Assembly: GCA_017306015.1 (NCBI GenBank) | Contig: JAFKJK010000010.1 | Location: 62,001-126,000 of the forward strand | DNA length: 64,000 nucleotides | Reading direction: 5' to 3' | Origin: Propionibacteriaceae bacterium | GTDB taxonomy: Bacteria; Actinomycetota; Actinomycetes; Propionibacteriales; Propionibacteriaceae | In this document: positions 33,264-43,335 of the stretch, piece after piece | Numbering within the stretch: position 1 is the stretch's first letter | Layout: every line of letters begins with the position of its first letter | Notes under the pieces: generated by a model | Databases searched by the model: none | Seen by the model: the letters and a program-made list of their open reading frames with translations, nothing else | What the model was told of the DNA's origin: nothing | Position numbers and translations under genes: made by a program

Positions 33264-33575
33264 AGCACTCCGAAGGAAATCCTGAGAATAACGCCTCACC
33301 GTCCCCCCGACGGAGGACATCAATGTCTGGGCTCGGTCACCCGAAAGGGGACGAAATGCGTGGCCGGCGGTAAATGCGTCCCTCATTCGGGGGACCGTGT
33401 GGCGGCTGGCCCGCGCTCGCGGCTGCTGCGGTCAGCCCCAGGACCAGCCGGTTCGCCCGCACGCCGGTGCTGGGGACGCCGGCGAGTCGCTGTCCCCATT
33501 ACGGGTGTCCCCAGGACGGGTAACACGCGACGCGACAAACGGGCGACGCGTCTGGCGCAATCTCCGGGATAACGG
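33264..33575. other. Gene-free stretch between pilin promoter and membrane-protein gene
   Basis: No credible gene. AT-richer than its surroundings at 33264-33380. CTGGGGAC (33470-33477) and GTCCCCAG (33507-33514) form an 8-bp inverted repeat 60 bp downstream of the minus-strand gene ending at 33576, possibly a terminator. Confidence 0.5.
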
Positions 33576-35366
33576 TTAATCGGCGGGGGATGGGCTTGCG
33601 ATATCACCCGTCCGGGTGACCGGGACATTCTCCGACAACAGCTCCGCGGCAGGTTCGGTAATCGGCTGCAGCGCACTCGCCGGCGGCCGCAGCATCAGCC
33701 AGATGCCGCTGATCAGGCCGGCGTAGTACAGCGGCTCGCCCAGGTACGAGTCGCCGACCACGGCCCATCTGGACGGATCCGCGTCCGTGCCGGTGCCCCG
33801 CGAGAGCGAGACCCAGGCGATCCCGGCCGCCGCGAGCACGATATTGGCCAGGTACAGCAGGATCCGGGTCGCTTGCGGATACCGGGCGCTTCCGGTGGAG
33901 GTGACCTGTGCCTCGGTGAGGATCCGCCACGAGATGCCGAAGATCAGCAGGGCGGCCGGTGCGATCTGGAGGACCGCGCTGACCGGATCGGCGAGCACTT
34001 CGCGCTGCGGGTACAGGATCGCCAGCAGCAGCACGGTCAGCAGGCCGATCGCCCGCGTCCGGTCGAGGCGTCGCCGGGCCAGGAGCACGGCCGCCGCGAT
34101 CACTGCCGCGCACCCGACCAGGAAGCCGGTCACCTCGGGCGAGCGCTGGTGGATCGGGTCCAGCCCGGGCGCGAGCCCGACGACGTCGATCAGTGCCACG
34201 ACGGCGAACGAACCGAGGAGGACGGCCTCGACGAGGCGTCGCCGGCCGCTGAACCGCCAGGCGAGGACGAGCGCGATCGCGCCGAGGATGCCGCGCCACC
34301 AGATGCCGGGCTGGTTCTCGTTGACGAGGTACCAGACCTGGCCGAGGGCATCGGCCAGGGACCGTGCCTGGACGACGGCCGCGACCGACTGGACGGCGGT
34401 GAGCAGGAAGAGCACGACCACCACCACGGTGAGCGCTGCGCCGATCGGGTACAGCCATCCGCTCCAGGCCGGGGGGTACACCTCCGGCCGTGGTGGTGCC
34501 GCGACGCCGGCGCGGTGGACCAGCACCGCGACGACGCCGACGGTCGGGAGCAGCAGTGCGACGGCTGCGGCGAGCGCCGTCGTGGTGACCTGCCCTCCCG
34601 CAACGGCGGCGCCGGACACCACGGCGAACGCGATCGGCGTGACGACCAGCCCGACGCGGAACAGCCGCGGTCCGACCGGTCGGTCGGCGGTGGCCTGCGC
34701 CGCCGTGACCACGATCTGCGCCGGTGCGCTGGCCGCCACGACGACCGCGGGCAGGATGAGCGGCTGCAGGGTGCTCATGGCCCCCTCGATGGCGGTGAGC
34801 CGGGTGTCGAGGCCGAACGAGAAGCCCTGCGGGACGAGCCACGGCCCGAACATCGCCACCAGCAGCAGGCCGAGCACGACCGCGAACTCCCACCAGGCGT
34901 AGCGGCCGAACCACCGGACGATCGTGAACACCACCAGGCCTCCGACGCCGATCCCGGCGGGCACCAGCGTCCAGGTGTTGGTGAGCTGGGGAGCCAGGAA
35001 GAACAGAACGCCCTCGCCGGTCAGGGCGAGCAGGCACAACCGCAGCCACCAGGGCGCGTGCAGGGCCGCGGTCAGGGCGAGCGCGAAAGCGAGGACGACC
35101 GCCGCCAGCAGCAGCGGGATGGACGCCGACGGCAGCGAGTTGCCGGAGGAGGGGCTCAGCACCAGGCGGTCGGCCTGGCGCAGCCATCCGGACCCGACGA
35201 TCGCCAGCCCGAGCAGCGCGAAGACCACCGCACACACCGTCCCGACGGTGCCGAGGCCGAGCGGCCACGAGCGCGGACGTGGGCGGCCGTCGCGGACGGG
35301 CTCGACGAAGGTGACGTGCAGCATGTCGCGGACCGCGCTGCGCAGTTCGGTCACCGGCTGGCTCAT
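33576..35366 (-). CDS. Large polytopic membrane protein coupled to a PQQ-propeller protein
   Basis: 596 aa with 13-15 hydrophobic segments and short loops; no catalytic or transport motif recognised. It begins MSQPVTELRSAVRDML, then a basic stretch RDGRPRPRSW before the first helix LGTVGTVCAVVFALLGLAIV. The ATG overlaps the stop of the propeller gene (ATGA), so the pair is co-translated and the propeller probably works with this protein at the outer face. Long upstream frame excluded as a shadow. Function unknown. Confidence 0.75.
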   Translation of the reverse strand: MSQPVTELRSAVRDMLHVTFVEPVRDGRPRPRSWPLGLGTVGTVCAVVFALLGLAIVGSGWLRQADRLVLSPSSGNSLPSASIPLLLAAVVLAFALALTAALHAPWWLRLCLLALTGEGVLFFLAPQLTNTWTLVPAGIGVGGLVVFTIVRWFGRYAWWEFAVVLGLLLVAMFGPWLVPQGFSFGLDTRLTAIEGAMSTLQPLILPAVVVAASAPAQIVVTAAQATADRPVGPRLFRVGLVVTPIAFAVVSGAAVAGGQVTTTALAAAVALLLPTVGVVAVLVHRAGVAAPPRPEVYPPAWSGWLYPIGAALTVVVVVLFLLTAVQSVAAVVQARSLADALGQVWYLVNENQPGIWWRGILGAIALVLAWRFSGRRRLVEAVLLGSFAVVALIDVVGLAPGLDPIHQRSPEVTGFLVGCAAVIAAAVLLARRRLDRTRAIGLLTVLLLAILYPQREVLADPVSAVLQIAPAALLIFGISWRILTEAQVTSTGSARYPQATRILLYLANIVLAAAGIAWVSLSRGTGTDADPSRWAVVGDSYLGEPLYYAGLISGIWLMLRPPASALQPITEPAAELLSENVPVTRTGDIASPSPAD

Positions 35367-37135
35367 CCGGTCACCCCCAGCAGCATTCCCTGCGCACCGA
35401 AGAGCAGCACGTGGCCGGCCGACGTCGTCAGCCAGGTGTTGTCGTCGATGACGCCCAGCGAGAGTGGCCACTCCCGCACCTGCCGGCCGGTGCCGTCCAG
35501 CAGCACGACGCGGGAGCCGGTGACCAGCAGCACCCGGTCGCCCCCGCCGGTCGCGTTGTGGGTGCGTTCGGCGTCCCAGGTCCAGCGGGTTGTGCCGGTG
35601 GCTGCGTCCATGGCCACGGTCCGGTTGCCATCGCGGACGACCACCTGGCCGTCGAGTCCGACCAGGCTGCGGGCGACGATCGGGGTGCGGACCTGCCAGG
35701 CCTGACGGCCGTCGGCCAGCGAGAAGGCGCTGATCCGCGGCGCGTCCCCGGCCGGCACCACGACCACCGGTTCGGCTCCGGTGGTGACCGCGACGGTCTC
35801 CGACGTCCCGGCGTCGGTCTCCCACAACTGCGTGCCCGACTCGTCCAGGCAGGCCAGGGTGCCGCCCTGGTCGATCACCACCAGCCGGTCGCCGAACGCG
35901 GCCATGGGCGTCCGGATCTCGATGCCGACGACTCGCCGCCAGCGCTGCGTCCCGGTGCTGAGGTCGTAGCCGGTCACCGAGCCGTCGAGGGCAGCGACCG
36001 CGACGACGTCGCCGATCCGGACCGGTGGCACCATCGTCAGGTCGGAGAGCGGCGCCGACCAGCGCCAGTCTCCTGCTGCGCCGTACGCGACCAGCTCGCG
36101 GCCGGTGGTGGCGACGACCGTGAGCGAGTTGATCGCGGCGATCGACGTCGGTCGTCCACCGGGACGCGCGCGCCAGCGGGAGTCGGGGACGGCGGCGGAC
36201 GTGTCGACCGCGACCAGGTCCGCATAGGTGTTCTGGATCGCCACCGCTGTTCCGTCCGGAAGTCCGACCGGGGCCTGCGTGAGGCTGAGCAGCATCGAGT
36301 CGCCGACGTTGTTGATCCTCCCGTCTGAGAAGGTGAGCCGGTCCGCTGCCGACCAGTCGAAGACCTCCGCCGGACCAGGGTCGACGGCCTCCGGAGCCGC
36401 CGTCGATGCCCACGAGGTGCCGTCGGCGGAGGCGAATCCGACCACGCCGCGTCCCGGGCACCAGGTGTTCTGTGACGTCCTCGGCTCCTGCTCGTCCAGC
36501 CGCTGCCGGGCGGTGACGACGATGCATCCGGCCAGACCGGTGCCGGTCGCGGCCGCCGAGGCGTAGTCGACGTGGTAGCTGTGGGTCACCGGCTCGCGTC
36601 CGGGGGAGATCACGCCGAGAGCGCCCTCCGAGCTCCAGGTGCGGTCCTTGGACGGGGTCGCGGACAGGTCGAGCCGGCCGGGGACGAAGAGCTCGGTGGT
36701 CCCGTCCCCGCTGACCGACACCTCCGCGCGGATGCCGTCGCCGGTCACGCTGTAGAAATCGTCGCGGCGGCCGGTGACGGTGCCCGCGCCGTCCGCTTCG
36801 ACCGTGCTGAGCCTGGTCACGACGGCCTGCTTCCAGTCGAGTTCGGTGACGGCCAGCCAGCTCTTGAGCTGGCTGGGCCCCTGCCCGAACAGCGCGGGCA
36901 GTGCGTCCACCGCCCAGTCGCCGGTTCGCGTCCCGGACGGCGACGCGTAGCGAACCCGCTGACCGTCGGCAGGAAGGAAGCGGCTGGCCGGGGTGCTGGT
37001 GACTCCGGGCGGACGGCCGGCGGCGGCGCTGGCGAGGACGAGTGCTCCGACCACGGTGGCCAGCGTGATGACGACGCCCGGGCGACGGGCGTGGGCCGCT
37101 GCGGTACCCGCCGTCGCCTCAGCGTTGCTGGACAC
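35363..37135 (-). CDS. Membrane-anchored PQQ-like beta-propeller protein
   Basis: 590 aa. One N-terminal anchor VVITLATVVGALVLASAAAG (residues about 20-40), then a 150-residue domain of unknown type (LPADGQRVRYAS, VEADGAGTVTGRRDDFYSV). The C-terminal propeller has blades that repeat LVAYGAAGDWRWSAPL, VTGYDLSTGTQRWRR, LACLDESGTQLWETD, ISAFSLADGRQAWQV, VAMDAATGTTRWTWD and VVLLDGTGRQVREWP, the PQQ-repeat pattern of non-enzymatic scaffold proteins. GTG 37135 fits the promoter; a TTG reading at 37171 overlaps the -35. Confidence 0.82.
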   Translation of the reverse strand: MSSNAEATAGTAAAHARRPGVVITLATVVGALVLASAAAGRPPGVTSTPASRFLPADGQRVRYASPSGTRTGDWAVDALPALFGQGPSQLKSWLAVTELDWKQAVVTRLSTVEADGAGTVTGRRDDFYSVTGDGIRAEVSVSGDGTTELFVPGRLDLSATPSKDRTWSSEGALGVISPGREPVTHSYHVDYASAAATGTGLAGCIVVTARQRLDEQEPRTSQNTWCPGRGVVGFASADGTSWASTAAPEAVDPGPAEVFDWSAADRLTFSDGRINNVGDSMLLSLTQAPVGLPDGTAVAIQNTYADLVAVDTSAAVPDSRWRARPGGRPTSIAAINSLTVVATTGRELVAYGAAGDWRWSAPLSDLTMVPPVRIGDVVAVAALDGSVTGYDLSTGTQRWRRVVGIEIRTPMAAFGDRLVVIDQGGTLACLDESGTQLWETDAGTSETVAVTTGAEPVVVVPAGDAPRISAFSLADGRQAWQVRTPIVARSLVGLDGQVVVRDGNRTVAMDAATGTTRWTWDAERTHNATGGGDRVLLVTGSRVVLLDGTGRQVREWPLSLGVIDDNTWLTTSAGHVLLFGAQGMLLGVTG

Positions 37136-37142
37136 GTCGGTC

Positions 37143-37171
37143 ACCCTATTGGGCGTAGCGAGCGCGCTCAA
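37143..37171 (-). promoter_or_regulatory. Promoter of the PQQ-propeller operon
   Basis: -35 TTGAGC (37171-37166), 17-nt spacer, -10 TAGGGT (37148-37143), 7 nt to GTG 37135. Confidence 0.6.
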
Positions 37172-37247
37172 TGGACGGACGATGCACGGTCGGGGAATGG
37201 ACGAAGCGCCGCTGGCGAGGGACCATGGAGGTCAGGAGGCCCACTGC

Positions 37248-37769
37248 ATGTACTTTGGCAAGACCGTCGAAGCGCGGATCCGCGACGCCGAACTGGCCGA
37301 CGCGGCCAAGGTGCTGGCGATGCTCGAAGCGCTGGACGAGGAGTCCAGGTTCATGATGCTGGAGCCTGGCGAACGCGGCCTCGACGTCGCCCGTTTCGCC
37401 GGCTGGCTCGCCGACCTGAGGCTGATGCAGGACTGCTACCTGGTCGCCTCCAACGGCGACTGCATTCTCGGCTTCGCGCACGCGGAACGCGGCCGGTACC
37501 TCCGCAGCCAGCACAGCGCGAGCGTCGTCATGGGACTGCTGCCCCGGGCCCGCGGACGCGGGCTGGGAACGCGGCTGCTGGGCGCCATCGACGACTGGGC
37601 GCTTCGGGACGGAGTCAGCCGGCTCGAACTCACGGTGATGGTGCACAACGCCCCGGCGATCGGGCTCTACCGCAAGTGCGGCTATTTCCAGGAGGGCGTC
37701 CGACGCCGCTCGCTGATCGTGGACGGCGTCCCGGTCGACGAACTCCTGATGGCCAAACTCCTGCCCTGA
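37248..37769 (+). CDS. GNAT-family N-acetyltransferase
   Basis: 173 aa. The acetyl-CoA motif A is GLLPRARGRGLGTRLLGAI (RxxGxG/A form), followed by RLELTVMVHNAPAIGLYRKCGYFQEG, typical of protein or small-molecule acetyltransferases of the RimI/RimJ group. The N-terminus VEARIRDAELADAAKVLAMLEAL is the usual first strand and helix. ATG 37248 has AGGAGG 8 nt upstream; an earlier ATG at 37182 adds 22 residues without homology. Substrate unknown. Confidence 0.85.
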   Translation: MYFGKTVEARIRDAELADAAKVLAMLEALDEESRFMMLEPGERGLDVARFAGWLADLRLMQDCYLVASNGDCILGFAHAERGRYLRSQHSASVVMGLLPRARGRGLGTRLLGAIDDWALRDGVSRLELTVMVHNAPAIGLYRKCGYFQEGVRRRSLIVDGVPVDELLMAKLLP

Positions 37770-37780
37770 CCGGCACGGAA

Positions 37781-38995
37781 TCAGGACAGGCCCATCACCC
37801 CGACCGGAATGGCAGAGTCCGTTGTGCTGCCGTTTCCGAGCTGGCCGAAGCCGTTGTAGCCCCAGCACCTGGCCCGGCTGCCGGTGGTCACCGCGCAGCT
37901 GTGGAACTCTCCTGCCGCCAGGGCCTTCGCCTTGGCGAGGGCGTACACCGGGCGCGGCACCAGCGAGTTCGTCGTGCTGTTGTCGCCGAGTTGCCCGAAC
38001 ACGTTGTAGCCCCAGCAGCGGACGGCGCTCTTGCTGGTCAGCGTGCAGGTGTGGCCTTGGCCGGGCGAGACCGACTTCACCTTGCCGAGGCCACTGACGG
38101 CGACCGGCCGGTGTGACTCGGTGGTGGTTCCGTTGCCGAGCTGGCCGAAACCGTTGTCGCCCCAGCAGCGCAGTCTGGAACCGGTCGTGATCGCGCAGGT
38201 GTGGGAACTCCCGGCGGTGACCGACTTCGCCTTGCTCAGCCCGTACACCGGAACCGGGACGGAGGAGTTGGTGGTGCTGTTGGTCCCGAGCTGGCCGTTG
38301 CCGTTGTTGCCCCAGCAACGCAGCTTCGACTTCGTGGTGGTCGCGCAGGCGTGGCCGCCGCCGACGGTGATCGTCCTGGCCTTGGCGCTGCCGAGCTTGA
38401 CCTTCACGGGCACGGTCGAGTCGGTGGTCGTCCCGTTGCCGAGTTGGCCGTAGGTGTTCTCGCCCCAGCACCTCTCCGTGCGGGAGCCCGTGATCGCACA
38501 CGACTGGCTGCCGCCGGCGGCGATCGAGCGCACCTTCCTGGTCAGCCCGCTCACCTGGACGGGGGTTGCTGAGCTGACCATCGTGCCGTTGCCGAGCTGG
38601 CCGCCCGTGCCCTCACCCCAGCACTTGACCGCACCCTTCGTCGTCAATGCGCAGCCGTGGTAGTCGCCGAGCGAGATCGCCGTCACCTTCTTGCTCAGCC
38701 CCGTCACCTTGACCGGGACGTCGGAGTTGACCGTGGTGCCGTTGCCGAGCTGGCCGAAGGCGTTGTGGCCCCAGCACAGCACGCCGCCCTTGGTGGTGAG
38801 CGCACAGCTGAAGTTCGCGCCGGCCTTGATCGCCTTGGTCTTGCCCAACGCCGGCGTCGCCGTCGGCAGATGGACGGCGGCGACGGCGCGCTGAGGCACC
38901 GCCGCGGAGGCGGCGGTCGGCGTGGCGACGAGTGGGACGCAGCCGAGACCGGCGGCGAACAGGACAGTGGCGAGGCGACGAGCGACGGTGTTCAT
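37781..38995 (-). CDS. Secreted RCC1-repeat beta-propeller protein
   Basis: 404 aa. Signal peptide MNTVARRLATVLFAAGLGC to about residue 32 (ATPTAASA). Seven RCC1 repeats of about 48 residues, each with a CWG-N-GQLG core: CWGHNAFGQLG, CWGEGTGGQLG, CWGENTYGQLG, CWGNNGNGQLG, CWGDNGFGQLG, CWGYNVFGQLG and CWGYNGFGQLG; each blade also has SCAL/TCAI-type Cys, so disulfides are likely. This is a complete seven-blade propeller. No enzymatic residues; probably a binding or adhesion protein of the cell surface. Confidence 0.88.
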   Translation of the reverse strand: MNTVARRLATVLFAAGLGCVPLVATPTAASAAVPQRAVAAVHLPTATPALGKTKAIKAGANFSCALTTKGGVLCWGHNAFGQLGNGTTVNSDVPVKVTGLSKKVTAISLGDYHGCALTTKGAVKCWGEGTGGQLGNGTMVSSATPVQVSGLTRKVRSIAAGGSQSCAITGSRTERCWGENTYGQLGNGTTTDSTVPVKVKLGSAKARTITVGGGHACATTTKSKLRCWGNNGNGQLGTNSTTNSSVPVPVYGLSKAKSVTAGSSHTCAITTGSRLRCWGDNGFGQLGNGTTTESHRPVAVSGLGKVKSVSPGQGHTCTLTSKSAVRCWGYNVFGQLGDNSTTNSLVPRPVYALAKAKALAAGEFHSCAVTTGSRARCWGYNGFGQLGNGSTTDSAIPVGVMGLS

Positions 38996-39092
38996 GGCAA
39001 CCCCTGACAGGAGGAAACGCTGTTCACGAACAGCGTCCTCCGGTCATCGTGGCTTGCCCAGCCGTAGAAGTACCCTGTTGGCCCCGGCGTCC

Positions 39093-40139
39093 TCAGCGGA
39101 TCGCGACCCTGGTGAGCCGGTCCTCGTCGGGCACGGCCACGAACGCCGTCGCGGCTGGTGTGCTGGCCGAGATCGCTGCCGGGTTGCCGGTGATCGCCAT
39201 GCTGCTGCTCTGGCCGCTGCTCAGCTCCCAGCGCTTGAGGGTGCCCGGGCCGGCGAGGTAGAGGTAGCGGTTGCCGCTGTCGACGGTGATCGTGCTGCCG
39301 CCCGCGGCAGACCTGGCCTTGCCGGCCGCCTTCAGGCTGGAGGAGTGGAAGCTGCTGATCTTCCCTCCGGCGAGGACGTACAGCCGCTTGGTCGTGGTGT
39401 TGAGGGCGAGCGAGGTGGGCTTTCCCGAGGTCTTCAAGGTGCCGACCCGGCGTCCGGTGGAGATGTCGTAGGCCCAGACGGTCTTGTCGGCGCTGTTGGC
39501 GACATAGAGCCGCTGCCGGACCGGGTCGACCGCAACGGCCGCCGGGGCGTCGCCGGTCTTGAACTCGGCCGCGACCGTCCCGCTGGTCAGGTCGACGGCG
39601 GCCACCCTCCGGCTGTGGGAGTCGACGAGGAAGGCGGTGTGGTGCGCGGCGTCCACGGCGATCGCGCTGGGGTGGAGTCCCGGAACGGGGACGCTCTGGA
39701 TCAGCGACAGGTCGTCGGCCTTCAGTACCAGCAGCTTGCTGCTGCCGGAGGCGGCAACGTAGACCTGCCGTGCGTCCGCACTGATGGCGACGCCCGCCGG
39801 CCGGTCGCCGGCGACGACAGCCGATGCCGACGTGCCGTTGCTCGAGTCGGCCGCTGCCCACGGGTGGCCCGGCAGGAACGTGAGGGCGGCGCCGACCAAG
39901 AGGCCGACGGCGGCGGTGACGGTGACTGTCGAGAGCACCGTCTTGACCAGCTGTGGGTGCGCCCGGAAGGTGCGCGTCATCCGGTTCGTCCCGCGCGGCG
40001 GCGGGACGGGGGTGCGCACGTACTCCCGGCGCCAGTGGCTGGCGTCGATGTTCGCCAGCGCAGGGCTGGCAATCGCCTGGGCCGGGCGGTCATCGTCGCT
40101 CGGCATCACGTGGACAGGTCGTTCCTGCAGTTGAGTCAT
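39093..40139 (-). CDS. Membrane-anchored YncE-like seven-blade propeller protein
   Basis: 348 aa. The cytoplasmic N-terminus (about 60 residues, Pro/Arg-rich) is followed by one membrane helix LSTVTVTAAVGLLVGAALTFL, so the propeller is outside the cell. Blades repeat PAGVAISADARQVYVAASG, PSAIAVDAAHHTAFLVDS, PAAVAVDPVRQRLYVANSA and PTSLALNTTTKRLYVLAGG, the YVTN/YncE pattern. No catalytic motif; ligand unknown. The 97 bp after its stop and before the RCC1 gene hold no other gene. Confidence 0.82.
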   Translation of the reverse strand: MTQLQERPVHVMPSDDDRPAQAIASPALANIDASHWRREYVRTPVPPPRGTNRMTRTFRAHPQLVKTVLSTVTVTAAVGLLVGAALTFLPGHPWAAADSSNGTSASAVVAGDRPAGVAISADARQVYVAASGSSKLLVLKADDLSLIQSVPVPGLHPSAIAVDAAHHTAFLVDSHSRRVAAVDLTSGTVAAEFKTGDAPAAVAVDPVRQRLYVANSADKTVWAYDISTGRRVGTLKTSGKPTSLALNTTTKRLYVLAGGKISSFHSSSLKAAGKARSAAGGSTITVDSGNRYLYLAGPGTLKRWELSSGQSSSMAITGNPAAISASTPAATAFVAVPDEDRLTRVAIR

Positions 40140-40213
40140 CGTCAGCTCGGGGGGCTAGTTTGATGGACAACACAGAGATTATCCGGCCGCGCTCGACGGT
40201 ATAAGTCCTCGTC

Positions 40214-40236
40214 CGGGGACGTTTCTGACGTCCCCG
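40214..40236 (-). terminator. Hairpin downstream of the xfp operon
   Basis: Perfect 8-bp stem CGGGGACG / CGTCCCCG, 7-nt loop TTTCTGA, 34 nt past the stop at 40270 and upstream of the propeller gene. Confidence 0.55.
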
Positions 40237-40269
40237 TTCAGGGGACAGGGTGAAATACCCGCGCCCTGA

Positions 40270-40830
40270 TCAGCTGTTCCAGCGCAGGATCGCCGGCGAC
40301 TCCTTTTCGCGTCCCAACACCGAAATGGTGGCCACATCGAGGGGAAAACTCTGACCGAAGATGATCGGGAAATCCAGCCAGCACAGGGCCAGCACCCGAC
40401 TGGCGTGACCGTGGCCGAAGCAGATCGCCCGCTCGACGCCGGACGCCCGGACGCGAGCCACCACCCGGGTCAGCCGGGCCCGGACCTCCTCGGCCGACTC
40501 GCCTCCGGGGCAGCCGTTGAACCAGATCCGCCAGCCGTGGTGCTCGGCACGGATCTGGTTGCTGGTCAGGCCCTCCAGGTCGCCGTAGTACCACTCGGCC
40601 AGGTCCGGCTCGATCTCGTAGTCGCCGAACCCGGCCAGCTCGGCGGTCCGCCGGGCCCGCAGCCGCGGGCTGGACAGGATCAGGCCGAAGTCGGCCGGGT
40701 CCATCCGCGAGTGCAGCGCCTTCGCCTGCTCCACCCCGGTCTCGGTCAGGTCGAGGTCGGTGATGGACGTGTGCCGTCCATTGGCCGACCACTCGGTCTG
40801 GCCGTGGCGGACCAGCCAGAGCTCCGTCAT
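40270..40830 (-). CDS. Histidine phosphatase (phosphoglycerate-mutase-like), xfp-coupled
   Basis: 186 aa. Branch-2 histidine phosphatase: [10 protein letters not shown] with catalytic His9, [15 protein letters not shown], the Glu in EWYYGDLEG and the second His in CFGHGHASR. Family members dephosphorylate small phosphates such as alpha-ribazole-P or fructose bisphosphate. The ATG overlaps the phosphoketolase stop (ATGA), so it is co-translated with xfp and may act on a sugar phosphate of that bypass; this is inference. Confidence 0.87.
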   Translation of the reverse strand: MTELWLVRHGQTEWSANGRHTSITDLDLTETGVEQAKALHSRMDPADFGLILSSPRLRARRTAELAGFGDYEIEPDLAEWYYGDLEGLTSNQIRAEHHGWRIWFNGCPGGESAEEVRARLTRVVARVRASGVERAICFGHGHASRVLALCWLDFPIIFGQSFPLDVATISVLGREKESPAILRWNS

Positions 40831-43319
40831 ACGTTGTCCGCCCCGGTGTCGGCGGGGTGGACGTTCGCGCGCGCCTCGTCGCCGGCGTCCGGCCAGACCC
40901 AGTCGGCGACCTCGGGGATGTCGGTGCCCCAGGTGTGCGCGTACGCCTGGGCCTCGATCCGCCGGTCGACCATCTGCTGCCGCAGCGTGGCGTACCGGGC
41001 GCGCAGCCCTTCGACGCGGTCGATCACGTCGATGACGAGCCGGTAGCGGTCGATGTCGTTGCGCATGCACATGTCGAACGGGGTGGTGGTCGACCCCTTC
41101 TCCTTGAACCCGCGGACGTGCAGGTTGGCGTGGTTCGTCCGCCGGTAGGCGAGCCGGTGCACCAGCCAGGGGTAGCCGTGGAAGGCGAAGATGATCGGCC
41201 GGTCGGTGGTGAAGATGGTGTCGAAGTCGCGGGCCGACAGCCCGTGCGGGTGCTCGGTGTCGTCCTGCAGCCGCATCAGGTCGACGACGTTCACGACCCG
41301 CACCTTGAGGTCGGGAATGTGCTGGCGCAACAGATCGGCCGCGGCCAACGTCTCCAGCGTCGGGACGTCGCCCGCGCAGCCGAGGACGACGTCCGGCTCG
41401 GTGCCCGGCTCCTCCGTCCCCGCCCACTCCCAGATGCCGATGCCGCGGGTGCAGTGCGCGATCGCCTGTTCCATGTTCAGGAACACCGGCTCCGGCTGCT
41501 TGCCGGCGACGACGACGTTCACGTACTGCTTGGAGCGCAGGCAGTGGTCGAAGGTGGACAGCAGGGTGTTCACGTCCGGCGGCAGGTAGACCCGGATCAC
41601 CTCGGGCGACTTGTTCATCACGACATCGAGGAATCCGGGGTCCTGGTGGCTGAAGCCGTTGTGGTCCTGCCGCCACACGTGCGAGCTGAGGAGGTAGTTC
41701 AGGGACGCGACCGGACGCCGCCAGCCGATGTCATTGGTCGACTCCAGCCATTTCGCGTGCTGGTTGAACATCGAGTCGACGATGTGGATGAACGCCTCGT
41801 AGGAGTTCATCACGCCGTGCCGGCCGGTGAGCAGGTAGCCCTCCAGCCAGCCCTCGCACTGGTGCTCGCTGAGCACCTCCATCACCTGGCCCTGACGGCG
41901 CATCGGGTCCTCGGAATCGAGCGGCTCGTAGTCCGCGACCCACTGCTTGTTGGTGGCGGTGTACACCTCCTGCAGCCGGTTGGACGCGGTCTCGTCCGGT
42001 CCGAAGACCCGGAAGTTGTCCGGATTGCGACGGACGACCTCGGCGAAGAACTCGCCCAGCCGGCGGGTCGCCTCGACCATCGGCCCGCCGTGCCCGTCCT
42101 CGTCGGGCTCGACGGCGTAGTCGCGGAAGTCGGGCAGGATCAGATCCTTCAGCACCTGGCCGCCGTTGGCGACCGGGTTCGCCGACATCCGGCGGCTCCC
42201 GGACGGCTTCAGCGCGTCGAACCGGGCGTCCAGGCGTCCGGTGTCGTCGAAGAGCTCCTCGACCCGGTAGCTGGCCAGCCAGTCGGCCAGCACTTTCAGG
42301 TGCTCCGCGGAGTCGCGGGCGTTCGCCAGCGGCACCTGGTGGGAGCGCCAGTGGCCCTCGGTCTGCTTGCCGTCCACGGTCTTCGGGCCGGTCCAGCCCT
42401 TCGGGGTGCGGAAGACGATCATCGGCCACTGGGGGCGTTCGGCCTTGTCGGCTCCCTGTTCGGCAGCGCGGGCCTTGATCTCGACGATCCGGTCCAGGGC
42501 GTCGTCCAGGAGGCGTGCGAAGCGCTTGTGGGCTTCGAGGTGGTCGTCGTCGGCGGAGGCGGTGAAGAACAGCGGCTCCCAGCCGTAGCCGCGCATCAGA
42601 TCGGCCAGTTCGTCCTCGGGGATCCGCGCGAGGATCGTCGGATTGGCGATCTTGTAGCCGTTCAACTGCAGCACCGGCAGCACGACGCCGTCGGTGACCG
42701 GGTTGAGGAACTTGTTGCCGTGCCAGCCGGTCGCGAGCGGGCCGGTCTCGGCCTCGCCGTCCCCGACGACGGCGAAGGTGAGCTGGCCGGGGGAGTTGAA
42801 CACCGATCCGAACGCGTGCGACAGCGAGTAGCCCAGCTCGCCGCCCTCATGGATCGATCCCGGGCACTCCGGCGACACGTGGGACGGGATGCCGCCGGGG
42901 AAGGAGAACTGCTTGAACAGCCGGGCCAGGCCGGCCTCGTCCCGGCTGATGGAGGGGTAGATCTCGGTGTAGGTGTCCTCGAGGTAGGCGTTGGCGACCA
43001 GGCCGGGCCCGCCGTGGCCCGGGCCGGCGATGTAGATCGAGTCGAGGTCGCGTTCGATGATCGCGCGGTTGAAGTGGGTGTAGAGGAAGTTCAGGCCGGG
43101 CGTGGTGCCCCAGTGGCCGAGCAGGCGGCGCTTCACGTCGTCGCGGTCGAGGGGACGGCGGAGCAGCGGGTTGTCCAGCAGGTAGATCTGGCCGACCGAC
43201 AGGTAGTTGGCCGCACGCCACCAGCCTTCAAGAAGCTCTGCCGTTTCGTCGCTGATGACCTCGGGGGCATCAGCCGGACGCGGGCGCCACGCAGCGGTGG
43301 CGGGGGAGATCGTTGCCAT
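40827..43319 (-). CDS. xfp: Xylulose-5-phosphate/fructose-6-phosphate phosphoketolase
   Basis: 830-aa thiamine diphosphate enzyme that cleaves xylulose-5-P (and often fructose-6-P) with phosphate into acetyl-phosphate and an aldose phosphate. Landmarks: [70 protein letters not shown], the ThDP motif [13 protein letters not shown] and [13 protein letters not shown]. Full length and intact. The promoter -10 TAGAGT is 6 nt before the ATG. Gives the cell a short route from pentose/hexose phosphates to acetyl-P. Confidence 0.96.
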   Translation of the reverse strand: MATISPATAAWRPRPADAPEVISDETAELLEGWWRAANYLSVGQIYLLDNPLLRRPLDRDDVKRRLLGHWGTTPGLNFLYTHFNRAIIERDLDSIYIAGPGHGGPGLVANAYLEDTYTEIYPSISRDEAGLARLFKQFSFPGGIPSHVSPECPGSIHEGGELGYSLSHAFGSVFNSPGQLTFAVVGDGEAETGPLATGWHGNKFLNPVTDGVVLPVLQLNGYKIANPTILARIPEDELADLMRGYGWEPLFFTASADDDHLEAHKRFARLLDDALDRIVEIKARAAEQGADKAERPQWPMIVFRTPKGWTGPKTVDGKQTEGHWRSHQVPLANARDSAEHLKVLADWLASYRVEELFDDTGRLDARFDALKPSGSRRMSANPVANGGQVLKDLILPDFRDYAVEPDEDGHGGPMVEATRRLGEFFAEVVRRNPDNFRVFGPDETASNRLQEVYTATNKQWVADYEPLDSEDPMRRQGQVMEVLSEHQCEGWLEGYLLTGRHGVMNSYEAFIHIVDSMFNQHAKWLESTNDIGWRRPVASLNYLLSSHVWRQDHNGFSHQDPGFLDVVMNKSPEVIRVYLPPDVNTLLSTFDHCLRSKQYVNVVVAGKQPEPVFLNMEQAIAHCTRGIGIWEWAGTEEPGTEPDVVLGCAGDVPTLETLAAADLLRQHIPDLKVRVVNVVDLMRLQDDTEHPHGLSARDFDTIFTTDRPIIFAFHGYPWLVHRLAYRRTNHANLHVRGFKEKGSTTTPFDMCMRNDIDRYRLVIDVIDRVEGLRARYATLRQQMVDRRIEAQAYAHTWGTDIPEVADWVWPDAGDEARANVHPADTGADNV

Positions 43320-43325
43320 GGTTCG

Positions 43326-43331
43326 ACTCTA
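43326..43331 (-). promoter_or_regulatory. -10 TAGAGT of xfp
   Basis: Six nt (CGAACC) before ATG 43319. The -35 region, 17-18 bp further out, falls inside a REP-like palindrome. Confidence 0.55.
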
Positions 43332-43335
43332 GGAC

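Noticed and set aside
35367..36527. Extension of the polytopic membrane protein upstream of 35366
   Set aside because: Arg/Gly-rich shadow of the PQQ-propeller gene; ATGA overlap at 35363-35366 marks the start.
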